From Clostridium kluyveri (GTDB lineage Bacteria; Bacillota; Clostridia; Clostridiales; Clostridiaceae): a stretch of DNA of 64,000 nucleotides. The notes below the pieces were generated by a model that was not told the DNA's origin, did not search any database, and was given only the letters and a program-made list of their open reading frames with translations. This document shows, piece after piece, positions 19,432 to 27,960 of the stretch; position 1 is the first letter of the stretch; each line of letters starts with the position of its first letter. The position numbers and the translations under genes are program-made. Where the stretch lies: positions 1,736,001-1,800,000 of the forward strand of contig NZ_CP018335.1 in the NCBI RefSeq assembly GCF_001902295.1, given 5' to 3'.

Positions 19432-19758
19432 GATGCTTTAAGAGTAATATTTACAATGGTGCAAATAATGGTTAGGTGCCATAATTGAGGTTTAAATTAA
19501 ATCTGGCTTTTTGTTTTACCTATGGTAGTTTTAAGGGTATAATTTTTAAAATAGAAATAGGAAAAATAATAAGTAATTATTAGTATATTGAATAAAATCA
19601 TATAACTTGACAATAATTCAAATATAATATAAAATTAATACAAATTCTGGTTTATCATGTATTTAGGAATTACCAATTGAATAATATGACACCTTTTCTA
19701 TGCTTGCATATTTAACAGAAATATAGATTTACATAATAAGAGCAAAGGAGGTGTTCAT
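19432..19758 (+). promoter_or_regulatory. recA-rny intergenic region with rny promoter
   Basis: This 327-bp stretch holds no gene I can support. A loose GCCA/TGGC hairpin followed by TTTTTG near 19480-19516 may terminate recA. A good promoter for rny is TTGACA (19607-19612), 17 bases, TAAAAT (19630-19635), leaving a leader of about 115 nt without an obvious fold. Confidence 0.6.
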
Positions 19759-21303
19759 GTGAATTACATGATAATATATGAAATTATTGCTGGTATACTA
19801 ATAGTTGTTGCTATATTAATTCATTTTAATATAATGAAAAATAAAGTAGCTGCTATAAAATCACAGACTATTTATGAGTCTAATAGATTAAAGGAAGAGG
19901 CAAAAAAAGAAGCTCAATCCCAAAAAAAAGAAGCTATACTGGAAGCTAAAGAAGAAGTTCATAAATTAAGAAATGATTTCGAAAGAGAATCTAGAGATAG
20001 AAGAATTGAAATTCAAAGGCTAGAAAAAAGAGTATTGCAAAGAGAAGAATTATTAGATAAGAAGAATGATGTCCTTGAAAAGAGAGAAAGTAGCCTGGAT
20101 AGAAGACAACAGGAAATTGATAAAGTGCAGGCAAAAGTGGAAGAATTATACCAGAAGCAGAGAGAAGAACTTGAAAGGTTATCAGGTTTGAGTTCTGAAG
20201 AGGCTAAGGATATCTTGTTAGAAGAGGTTAATAAAGAAATAAAACATGAATCTGCTATGATGATTAAAGAAGTTGAAACAAAGGCTAAAGAAGAAGCGGA
20301 TAAAAGGGCAAGGGAAATTATAACTTCCGCTATTCAAAGATGTGCAGCAGATCATGTGGCAGAAACTACAGTACATGTTGTAACGCTTCCTAATGATGAA
20401 ATGAAGGGAAGGATAATAGGTAGAGAAGGTAGAAATATAAGAACCCTTGAAACTTTGACAGGTGTAGATTTAATAATAGATGATACACCTGAAGCTGTGA
20501 TATTGTCGGGTTTTGATCCTATAAGAAGAGAAGTTGCTAGAATAGCACTGGAAAAACTTATAATTGATGGAAGAATACATCCGGCAAGAATTGAAGAAAT
20601 GGTTGAAAAAGCTGAAAAGGAATTGGAAAATGATATTAAGGAAGAAGGGGAACAAGCAACTTTTGAAACTGGTGTACATGGTCTTCATATAGAATTAATA
20701 AAATTACTAGGAAGGTTGAAATATAGAACTAGTTATGGTCAGAATGTTTTGAAACACTCGGTGGAAGTTGCATATCTAGCTGGACTTATGGCATCAGAGA
20801 TTGGAATAGATCCAACTATAGCAAAAAGAGCAGGATTACTTCATGATATAGGCAAAGCAGTGGATCACGAAGTTGAAGGACCACATGCTATTATAGGGGC
20901 AGAAATTGCTAAAAAATACAGAGAATCACCTGTAGTTGTAAATGCTATTGGAGCTCACCATGGAGATTTGGAATTCCAATCTTTAGAAGATGTACTTGTT
21001 CAGGCAGCAGATGCTATTTCAGCAGCAAGGCCTGGAGCTAGAAGAGAAACATTAGAAGCATATATTAAACGTTTGGAAAAATTAGAAAAAATAGCAAATA
21101 CATGTGAAGGCGTAGAAAAGTCATATGCCATTCAAGCGGGAAGAGAACTTAGAATTATGGTTAAACCAGAAGATATTGATGATGCAGGAGCCCTTGAAAT
21201 GGCAAGGAACATAGTAAAGAAAATTGAAGAAGAACTAGAGTATCCTGGCCAGATTAAGGTAAATGTTATTAGAGAAACTCGTGCAATTGAATATGCAAAA
21301 TAA
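19759..21303 (+). CDS. rny: Ribonuclease Y
   Basis: RNase Y is the membrane-tethered endoribonuclease that starts mRNA decay in Firmicutes. The 514 residues show one N-terminal transmembrane helix, a long charged coiled coil (about 30-200), a KH domain (GRIIGREGRNIRTLETLTGV) and an HD domain with LLHDIGKAVDHE. The start is GTG 19759 behind GGAGGTG. A terminator follows. Confidence 0.96.
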   Translation: MNYMIIYEIIAGILIVVAILIHFNIMKNKVAAIKSQTIYESNRLKEEAKKEAQSQKKEAILEAKEEVHKLRNDFERESRDRRIEIQRLEKRVLQREELLDKKNDVLEKRESSLDRRQQEIDKVQAKVEELYQKQREELERLSGLSSEEAKDILLEEVNKEIKHESAMMIKEVETKAKEEADKRAREIITSAIQRCAADHVAETTVHVVTLPNDEMKGRIIGREGRNIRTLETLTGVDLIIDDTPEAVILSGFDPIRREVARIALEKLIIDGRIHPARIEEMVEKAEKELENDIKEEGEQATFETGVHGLHIELIKLLGRLKYRTSYGQNVLKHSVEVAYLAGLMASEIGIDPTIAKRAGLLHDIGKAVDHEVEGPHAIIGAEIAKKYRESPVVVNAIGAHHGDLEFQSLEDVLVQAADAISAARPGARRETLEAYIKRLEKLEKIANTCEGVEKSYAIQAGRELRIMVKPEDIDDAGALEMARNIVKKIEEELEYPGQIKVNVIRETRAIEYAK

Positions 21304-21340
21304 TTTAAGTAATAAGTAAATTAATATAACATAGAAAAGT

Positions 21341-21390
21341 ATTCCTTTTAGATTTTGCCTTTACAAAACCTAAAAGGAATTTTTGATTTT
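21341..21390 (+). terminator. rny terminator
   Basis: An 11-bp perfect stem ATTCCTTTTAG/CTAAAAGGAAT, with a possible inner TTTTG/CAAAA extension, is followed by TTTTGATTTT. Confidence 0.85.
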
Positions 21391-21451
21391 ATGTAGAATA
21401 ATATATAGTAGTATCAAATAAAGTTAATATAATATTTATAGGAGGTTTATT

Positions 21452-21712
21452 ATGGAGGTATTAAAGGTTTCAGCAAAATCAAGTCCAAATTCAGTTGCAG
21501 GAGCGTTAGCAGGAGTTTTAAGAGAGAGGGGAGCAGCAGAGATACAAGCTATAGGGGCAGGAGCGTTAAATCAAGCTATTAAGGCTGTAGCGATTGCTAG
21601 GGGGTTTGTAGCACCTAGTGGAATCGATTTAATATGTATACCGGCGTTTACGGACATTGAGATAGATGGGGAAGAAAGAACGGCTATTAAATTAATAGTA
21701 CAACCAAGATAG
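21452..21712 (+). CDS. spoVS: Stage V sporulation protein S
   Basis: SpoVS is an 86-residue Alba-like protein needed for late sporulation in B. subtilis. The sequence EVLKVSAKSSPNSVAGALAG and the rest are nearly invariant in the family. AGGAGG precedes the ATG, and a strong terminator follows. It is transcribed alone and supports a spore-forming host. Confidence 0.96.
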   Translation: MEVLKVSAKSSPNSVAGALAGVLRERGAAEIQAIGAGALNQAIKAVAIARGFVAPSGIDLICIPAFTDIEIDGEERTAIKLIVQPR

Positions 21713-21736
21713 TAATAATTAATTATTAATGTTTAT

Positions 21737-21770
21737 AAAAGGACTTGAAAGGTATATCAAGTCCTTTTAT
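21737..21770 (+). terminator. spoVS terminator
   Basis: A 12-bp perfect stem AAAAGGACTTGA/TCAAGTCCTTTT with an 8-nt loop lies 24 bases after the spoVS stop. Confidence 0.88.
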
Positions 21771-21794
21771 GAGGTACTAATTTGCAAAGCTATG

Positions 21795-21822
21795 TTGACT
21801 ATATCATATACTGTGATAAAAT
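21795..21822 (+). promoter_or_regulatory. Promoter of the UbiA-glycosyltransferase module
   Basis: TTGACT (21795-21800), 16 bases, TAAAAT (21817-21822) with an extended TG one base upstream of the -10. It is the only good promoter between the spoVS terminator and the five downstream co-directional genes. Confidence 0.65.
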
Positions 21823-21877
21823 GTAAAAAGATGTTTAGTTAAGTATCAATATGTATAAGTATAGTGGAGGGAATTTT

Positions 21878-22738
21878 ATGGCAGCAGTAATTGAACTGAT
21901 GAGACCTAAACAGTGGATTAAGAATTTTTTTATATTTGCAGCAATTATATTCTCGGGAAATTTTTTAAAATTAGAATTATTAAAAAATAATTTATTTACA
22001 TATGTTCTATTTTGTATAGGATCTTCTGTAGTTTATATATTAAATGATATAGTGGATATTGAAAAAGATAGATGCCATCCTGATAAAAAGAATAGACCTC
22101 TTCCAAGTGGTCGTGTGTCTAAAAATACAGCTTTTATCTTAGCTGGTATATTATTTGTTCTAGTATTATGTTTTTCATATATTTTATTAGATGTAAGGAT
22201 TGTATTTATAATATTATTATATATTATAGTGAATGTATGCTATACTTTTAAACTTAAAAATGTAGTTATAATAGATGTTATGACTATTGCTTTTGGATTC
22301 GTGCTTAGAGTTGAAAGTGGAAGTATCGCCACAGGAGCAGAAGTATCACCATGGCTGTTTTTATGTACAATGCTTTTGTCTTTATTTTTGGCTCTCAACA
22401 AAAGAAAAAGTGAACTTACAGCTTTAAAAGATAGAAGCAGCTCTTCAAGAATGATACTGGCAAAGTACTCTGTTGAGAATATTAATAAAATGCTTACTAT
22501 AGTAAATCCATCTATATTGATGGCTTACTGTTTATATACCTTTGGCTCCATACAAAGTGATACAATGATATTTACAATACCCTTTGTTTTATATGGTATA
22601 TTTAGATATGAATATTTAATGGACAGAAAAAATATAGGGGGTAAACCAGAAGACGTATTTGAAAAAGATATACCTTTTTTAATTAATATATTATTGTGGA
22701 TTGGAGCTGTTATAATTATAATATACTTAAAACTATAG
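21878..22738 (+). CDS. UbiA-family polyprenyl-phosphate transferase (DPPR synthase-like)
   Basis: This 286-residue integral membrane prenyltransferase has the Asp-rich motif NDIVDIEKD and the following HPDKKNRPLPSG. The opening LMRPKQWIKNFFIFA is typical of the branch that includes 5-phosphoribosyl-1-diphosphate:decaprenyl-phosphate phosphoribosyltransferase. That suggests it links a sugar phosphate to a lipid carrier rather than acting in quinone synthesis. ATG 21878 follows TGGAGGGA. The next two genes fit a lipid-linked sugar pathway. The exact substrate is inference. Confidence 0.78.
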   Translation: MAAVIELMRPKQWIKNFFIFAAIIFSGNFLKLELLKNNLFTYVLFCIGSSVVYILNDIVDIEKDRCHPDKKNRPLPSGRVSKNTAFILAGILFVLVLCFSYILLDVRIVFIILLYIIVNVCYTFKLKNVVIIDVMTIAFGFVLRVESGSIATGAEVSPWLFLCTMLLSLFLALNKRKSELTALKDRSSSSRMILAKYSVENINKMLTIVNPSILMAYCLYTFGSIQSDTMIFTIPFVLYGIFRYEYLMDRKNIGGKPEDVFEKDIPFLINILLWIGAVIIIIYLKL

Positions 22739-22756
22739 AAAGGACATAATTTAAAT

Positions 22757-24040
22757 ATGGAAATTATGAGTTTTTGGCATAAAAGTAATGATAAACAAAA
22801 ATATGGGATGACTGAAAATAATACTTACTATAATGTAATTATAGCTATTGGAATTATTTTATCAATACTATGGATAACTTTTATAGATGCGAAACCATTT
22901 TCGGATTTTGACTATTACTATACTTTGGCTGTAAACATAGCTAATGGAGGTTCTTGGGGAAATACTTATACCTCTGTAGGATATTCTATAGTGCTGGGAG
23001 GAATATTTAAACTTTTTGGAGCCAGTATATTTAAAGCAAAAGTATTCAATCTATGTATAACTTTTATAAATTATATATGTTTTAAAGCTATTTTATCTAA
23101 GATAAGCTTAAAAGAGGGAGACAGGAAAATTATATTTACAATATTTGTATTGTTTCCAAATAATATATTTTATAATAATATTTTGGGCACAGAAGTACTT
23201 TTTACATCTGTATTTCTCATAATTACATATCTCTATTTTAGTGATATCAGGTATAAGTATTTTTTCATAGGAATACTCACTGGACTAAATACAATTGTAA
23301 AACCATTTTTTATGATAGTTTTTTTTGCTTTATTTTTAGTTGATATTGTAAAACATAAAAATCTTTTAAAAGCTGTATTAAATTCCATTACTGTACTTAT
23401 AGTATCTATTATTGTAATTTCACCTTGGGTGTATAGAAATACAAAATTAATGGGACAATTCACCTTTGTATCCAATAATGGAGGAATAGTGCTTTACATA
23501 AATAATAATTCTCAAAATCATTCAGGAAGATGGATGGCAGCTTCTAAAGTTGAGAATTCTATTGTAAATACTGAAGAATATAAAAAGGCCAATAAGACAG
23601 AGCAAAATAAAATGTTAAGTGATGCAGCAAAAAAATGGATAAAGAATCATCCTGTGCAATTTATAGAACTAGGATTTAAAAGACTTTATAATACGTATTT
23701 TTGGGGTGATGATGTTTTATATAGTACCTATAATAGTGGTGTAAGTGCTTATTATAATAAAGTTCTATTTGCAGTTACAAATACCATAAAAATAATTGTG
23801 TTCCTGCCAGCTATTTTATATATTTTGATATATTTTTTAAAAACACTTATTTATATATTTCAAGGAAGATCTCAAGTGCTTGATAAATTTACTGTATATT
23901 CAATTGTAATATTTTTTATGTTTACTTCTATATATTTTATAACAGAAGGTCAAGGAAGATATTCTTTCCCAGAGATATTTATAATGGTATATTGTTTCTA
24001 CTTTTTTTTGAAGAATTTATTTCAGAGAGTTAGAGGATAG
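22757..24040 (+). CDS. Multi-pass membrane glycosyltransferase, GT39/ArnT-like
   Basis: This 427-residue protein with about ten membrane helices has an early acidic motif, FSDFDYYYTLA, in the first extracytoplasmic loop, as in PMT/ArnT-type lipid-linked sugar transferases. Such enzymes move a sugar from a polyprenyl carrier onto a cell-surface acceptor. It is separated by 18 bp from the UbiA gene and by 4 bp from the SMR-type gene, so the three are probably co-expressed. Acceptor and sugar cannot be read from sequence. Confidence 0.7.
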   Translation: MEIMSFWHKSNDKQKYGMTENNTYYNVIIAIGIILSILWITFIDAKPFSDFDYYYTLAVNIANGGSWGNTYTSVGYSIVLGGIFKLFGASIFKAKVFNLCITFINYICFKAILSKISLKEGDRKIIFTIFVLFPNNIFYNNILGTEVLFTSVFLIITYLYFSDIRYKYFFIGILTGLNTIVKPFFMIVFFALFLVDIVKHKNLLKAVLNSITVLIVSIIVISPWVYRNTKLMGQFTFVSNNGGIVLYINNNSQNHSGRWMAASKVENSIVNTEEYKKANKTEQNKMLSDAAKKWIKNHPVQFIELGFKRLYNTYFWGDDVLYSTYNSGVSAYYNKVLFAVTNTIKIIVFLPAILYILIYFLKTLIYIFQGRSQVLDKFTVYSIVIFFMFTSIYFITEGQGRYSFPEIFIMVYCFYFFLKNLFQRVRG

Positions 24041-24044
24041 AACT

Positions 24045-24401
24045 ATGATTCCATTAATACTTATATCAGTTTTTTTAGGCGCAATGGGGCAGGTACTTGT
24101 AAAATATGGTGCGGTAAATTTAGAATTGAATTTTACTATAAAATATTTGCTCCCCAGTATTTTTAACATATTAAAAAACATGCCTGTAATGTTTGGAATT
24201 ATATCCTATGGATTAAGTTTTTTGCTTTGGATAAAGGTTTTAAGTAAAGTAGAATTAAGCTATGCTTATCCAATGGTGAGTTTGGGATATGTGATAACTA
24301 TGATATTTTCCTATTTTGTATTTAAGGAAAATATATCTTTTATAAGGATATTAGGAGTAGCTTTTATAATACTAGGAGTAGTATTGGTTTCAAGAAGTTA
24401 G
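24045..24401 (+). CDS. SMR/EamA-type small membrane transporter (ArnE-like)
   Basis: This 118-residue protein has four predicted transmembrane helices, GAMGQVLVKYGA in helix 1, SYAYPMVSLGYV in helix 3 and a final LGVAFIILGVVLVSRS. It belongs to the drug/metabolite transporter superfamily of EmrE and the ArnE/ArnF flippase subunits. Next to a lipid-sugar synthase and a membrane glycosyltransferase, a flippase role is more likely than drug export. That assignment is inferred from context. Confidence 0.72.
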   Translation: MIPLILISVFLGAMGQVLVKYGAVNLELNFTIKYLLPSIFNILKNMPVMFGIISYGLSFLLWIKVLSKVELSYAYPMVSLGYVITMIFSYFVFKENISFIRILGVAFIILGVVLVSRS

Positions 24402-24451
24402 AAATGAAAATGATACATGATTTAAATTTAAATTGTAATGGAGGAATAAAA

Positions 24452-25645
24452 ATGATACTTTCAAAAAAGGCTGAAAAAATCCAGCCATCTATAACTTTGG
24501 CCATAACTGCTAAGGCAAAAAAAATGAAATCAGATGGAATTGATGTAATAGGATTTGGGGCTGGAGAACCGGATTTTAATACTCCAGAAAATATTCAACA
24601 GGCTGCTGTAAATGCTATGAAGGAGGGATATACAAAATATACTCCTGCATCTGGTATTGCAGAACTTAAAAAAGCTATTGTGAAGAAATTTAAGAAAGAC
24701 AATGACCTTAAATATGATGAAAATCAAATTATAATATCTACAGGAGCAAAACAGTGTCTTACAAATGTATTTGCGGCAACTTTAAATCCTGGAGATGAAG
24801 TTATTATAGCTGTACCCTACTGGGTAAGTTATCCAGAGCTTGTGAAACTTTCAGATGGCATACCAGTATTTATAGATACTAAAAAAGAAAATGACTTTAA
24901 ATATACTGCAGAAGATTTAAAGGCAGCATATAGTGAAAAAACTAAAATGATTATAATAAATAATCCTAACAATCCCACAGGTACTATTTATTCAAAGGAG
25001 GAACTTGAAAAAATTGCAGATTTTGCAAGGGAAAAAGATATTCTTATTTTATCAGATGAAATATATGAAAAGCTTATATATGATGAAATGGAGCATGTTA
25101 GCATAGCTGGCCTGTCTGAAGATGCCTATAAGAGAACCATTGTTATAAATGGAGTTTCTAAGACCTATGCTATGACTGGATGGAGAATAGGATATGCTGC
25201 AGCAGATAAGGATATAATTAAACTTATGTCAAATATCCAAAGTCATACTACTGGCAATCCTAATTCTATAGCTCAATACGCTTCTGTAGCAGCAATAGAT
25301 GGAGAAGAGTCTCAGATAGAGGAAATGGTTAGGGAATTTAAAAGGAGAAGAGATTACATGGTAGATAAAATAAGTAAAATACCAGGTGTCTCATATCTGA
25401 ATCCCAAGGGAGCTTTTTATGTAATGTTAAACATATCGGAAACTTTTGGAAAGAGTGTAGATGGGGTTACCATAGATGATTCATTGAACTTTTCAGAGCA
25501 GCTTCTAGAAAAAGAAAAAGTTGCAGTGGTGCCTGGATTGGGATTTGGAATAGATGGATACGTAAGATTGTCTTATGCTACATCTATGGAAAATATAAAA
25601 GAAGGACTGGATAGAATAGAAAGATTTATATTAAATTTTAAATAA
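24452..25645 (+). CDS. Class I pyridoxal-phosphate aminotransferase (AspB-like)
   Basis: This 397-residue fold-type I aminotransferase has NNPNNPTGTIYS, DEIYEKLIYD and the PLP lysine in VSKTYAMTGWRIGY. It most resembles aspartate aminotransferases of Firmicutes. The start is ATG 24452 behind GGAGG; the ORF extends in frame to 24404 without a site. It may share the upstream promoter and continue into ptsH. Confidence 0.88.
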   Translation: MILSKKAEKIQPSITLAITAKAKKMKSDGIDVIGFGAGEPDFNTPENIQQAAVNAMKEGYTKYTPASGIAELKKAIVKKFKKDNDLKYDENQIIISTGAKQCLTNVFAATLNPGDEVIIAVPYWVSYPELVKLSDGIPVFIDTKKENDFKYTAEDLKAAYSEKTKMIIINNPNNPTGTIYSKEELEKIADFAREKDILILSDEIYEKLIYDEMEHVSIAGLSEDAYKRTIVINGVSKTYAMTGWRIGYAAADKDIIKLMSNIQSHTTGNPNSIAQYASVAAIDGEESQIEEMVREFKRRRDYMVDKISKIPGVSYLNPKGAFYVMLNISETFGKSVDGVTIDDSLNFSEQLLEKEKVAVVPGLGFGIDGYVRLSYATSMENIKEGLDRIERFILNFK

Positions 25646-25664
25646 AAAAGTAGAGGTGAATTAT

Positions 25665-25925
25665 GTGGTTTCTAGAGAAGTTATAGTTAAAAGTCCCACA
25701 GGCTTACATGCAAGGCCCGCAACTCTTTTAGTTAAAAAAGCCTCTTCATTTAAATCAGAATTATATATAGAATTTAAAGAGAAAAGAGCTAATATAAAGA
25801 GTTTGATTGGAGTACTGTCATTAGGTGTAACTAAAGGGGCCAATGTAAAAATTACTGCATGTGGCGATGATGAATCTTTAGCAGTAGAAGAAGTAGTCAG
25901 ATTAATAAAATCCCTGGAGGAATAA
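25665..25925 (+). CDS. ptsH: Phosphocarrier protein HPr
   Basis: HPr is the general phosphocarrier of the PTS and a cofactor of carbon catabolite control. This 86-residue protein has the EI-phosphorylated histidine in TGLHARPAT and the regulatory serine region KSLIGVLSLG (HPr kinase site). I prefer GTG 25665, six bases after AGAGGTG, over GTG 25656, which overlaps that site. A bidirectional terminator follows. Confidence 0.9.
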   Translation: MVSREVIVKSPTGLHARPATLLVKKASSFKSELYIEFKEKRANIKSLIGVLSLGVTKGANVKITACGDDESLAVEEVVRLIKSLEE

Positions 25926-25954
25926 AATAATTTAGCTATAGGGAAGTTTAGAAA

Positions 25955-25983
25955 TAGAAGATCTTGTTTTTAAGGTCTTCTAT
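25955..25983. terminator. Bidirectional terminator between ptsH and the DUF378 gene
   Basis: A 12-bp stem beginning ATAGAAGATCTT (one G-U pair) is followed by ATTTTAATTT on the plus strand and an A/T-rich tract on the minus strand. It serves two convergent genes. Confidence 0.75.
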
Positions 25984-25994
25984 TTTAATTTATA

Positions 25995-26210
25995 TTATTT
26001 ACAGCTATTTTTGGTTTTAAAAAATAATATAATCATATTTAATCCTGCTACTCCTATAAGTATGTATAGTATTCTTCCTATTAAATTTACAGGCTCTCCA
26101 AATATGATTCCTATTATATTAAAATTAAACAGACCTATAAGTCCCCAATTTAGTGCACCTAAAACCATTAGGATTAAAGAAACTTTATCTATGATACTGA
26201 GTTTATACAT
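25995..26210 (-). CDS. DUF378 small membrane protein
   Basis: This 71-residue protein has two hydrophobic helices and the DUF378 signature LGALNWGLIGLFNFN. The function of the family is unknown. It is convergent with ptsH and shares its terminator. The overlapping plus-strand open frame is a shadow. No strong ribosome binding site is visible before the ATG. Confidence 0.8.
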   Translation of the reverse strand: MYKLSIIDKVSLILMVLGALNWGLIGLFNFNIIGIIFGEPVNLIGRILYILIGVAGLNMIILFFKTKNSCK

Positions 26211-26368
26211 ATTTTTTATTTATTGAGAGAGACTTGCTGTCTCATTTTCAATAAAAACCCACCTACCTTTGTAAAATAATCATTAATTAAAGTATATTAA
26301 TAATCTTACAGAGTAGAACTTAAGTTTTATAATTATATGCATAAAATGCACAATGATTTGATTATTAT

Positions 26369-26376
26369 GTTATAAT
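26369..26376 (+). promoter_or_regulatory. Extended -10 promoter element of purB
   Basis: TATAAT at 26371-26376, preceded by TGT, gives an extended -10. No convincing -35 is present. It lies 41 bases before the purB start. Confidence 0.5.
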
Positions 26377-26417
26377 GTGAATGAAAAATTTAATTACATA
26401 TATGGAGGAATTCTTAC

Positions 26418-27848
26418 ATGAGAGATACATATAATACACCCTTAAATAGCAGGTATGCATCTAAAGAGATGAGTTACATATTTTCAGATGAAGTAAAGTT
26501 TAGGACCTGGAGAAAACTCTGGGTAGTTCTTGCAGAATGTGAAAAGGAGTTAGGACTTAATATAACCTCTGAACAAATAGATGAGTTAAAAGCTAATATG
26601 GAAAATATAAATTATGAAGATGCTAAAAAAAGAGAAAAAGAAGTGCGTCATGATGTTATGAGTCATGTGTATGCTTACGGGCTGCAGTGTCCTAAAGCAA
26701 AAGGAATAATACATCTGGGAGCAACAAGCTGTTATGTAGGTGATAATACGGACTTAATAATTATGAGGAAAGGTCTTTACATATTAAAAAGAAAAATTTT
26801 AAATGTGATAAATTATCTTACAGAGTTTGCCTTGAAATATAGAGATTTACCTACCCTTGGGTTTACCCATCTACAGCCAGCCCAGCTTACTACAGTGGGA
26901 AAAAGGGCAACACTTTGGATACAGGATTTATATTTGGATATTGAAAATATTGATTTTGTAATAGATAAAATGAGATTTAGAGGAGTAAAAGGTACTACTG
27001 GAACCCAAGCTAGTTTTATGGAATTATTCAATGGAGATGAGGAAAAAGTAAAAAAACTAGATAAGATGGTAACTGAAAGGATGGATTTTAAAGAAGAATT
27101 TATGGTTACAGGTCAAACATATACTAGAAAATTGGATTCCATAATATTAAATACTCTTTCTGAGATTTCTCAAAGTGCCTATAAGTTTAGTAATGACTTA
27201 AGATTATTGCAAAATATGAAGGAGATGGAGGAACCTTTTGAAAAAAATCAAATAGGCTCTTCTGCTATGGCCTATAAGAGAAATCCTATGAGATGTGAGA
27301 GAATAGGGGCTCTTGCAAGGTATGTAATAATAAATACTTTAAATCCAGCTATTACTGCTGCTACACAATGGTTTGAAAGAACTTTAGATGATTCTGCCAA
27401 TAAAAGAATAGCTATACCAGAAGCATTTTTAGCCTTAGATGGTATATTAAATCTATATATGAATGTATCTGAGAATATGGTGGTGTATCCAAAAGTGATT
27501 GAATCTCATGTAGCTAAGGAGCTTCCTTTTATGTGTACGGAAAATATAATAATGGAAGCAGTTAAAAGAGGAGGAGACAGGCAAGAACTTCATGAAAGAA
27601 TTAGAGCCCATTCTATGGAAGCAGCTAAAATGGTAAAGGAATATGGAATGGAAAATGATCTTTTAGAGAGAGTTGTAAAAGATTCTTTCTTTAAAATGAC
27701 TAAAGAAGAGATACTCTCTCTTGTTGATGCTAAAAAATTTATAGGAAGAGCACCAGGGCAAGTAATAGACTTTATAGAATACAAGATAAAGCCTCTTCTA
27801 GAAAACAACAAAGAATTTTTAGGAGAAGAAGCCGAAATAAATGTTTAA
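26418..27848 (+). CDS. purB: Adenylosuccinate lyase
   Basis: PurB catalyses two beta-eliminations, in IMP synthesis and in AMP synthesis. The 476-residue protein has the fumarase/aspartase-superfamily signature GSSAMAYKRNPMRCE, the catalytic-region HLGATSCYV and FTHLQPAQLTTVGKR. GGAGG precedes the ATG. It is not in a pur operon here. Confidence 0.95.
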   Translation: MRDTYNTPLNSRYASKEMSYIFSDEVKFRTWRKLWVVLAECEKELGLNITSEQIDELKANMENINYEDAKKREKEVRHDVMSHVYAYGLQCPKAKGIIHLGATSCYVGDNTDLIIMRKGLYILKRKILNVINYLTEFALKYRDLPTLGFTHLQPAQLTTVGKRATLWIQDLYLDIENIDFVIDKMRFRGVKGTTGTQASFMELFNGDEEKVKKLDKMVTERMDFKEEFMVTGQTYTRKLDSIILNTLSEISQSAYKFSNDLRLLQNMKEMEEPFEKNQIGSSAMAYKRNPMRCERIGALARYVIINTLNPAITAATQWFERTLDDSANKRIAIPEAFLALDGILNLYMNVSENMVVYPKVIESHVAKELPFMCTENIIMEAVKRGGDRQELHERIRAHSMEAAKMVKEYGMENDLLERVVKDSFFKMTKEEILSLVDAKKFIGRAPGQVIDFIEYKIKPLLENNKEFLGEEAEINV

Positions 27849-27960
27849 ATCATATTTAAGTGGTCATTTTGAGTAAATACTTTAAAAGCTGTTGGTAACT
27901 ATAAAATAAAGCCTTCATATTCTGATAGTATAATGCGTTTAGAATTATGGAGGTATTATA

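Noticed and set aside
26011..26226. Plus-strand frame opposite the DUF378 gene
   Set aside because: The minus-strand product matches DUF378, and the plus-strand frame has no ribosome site and no family.
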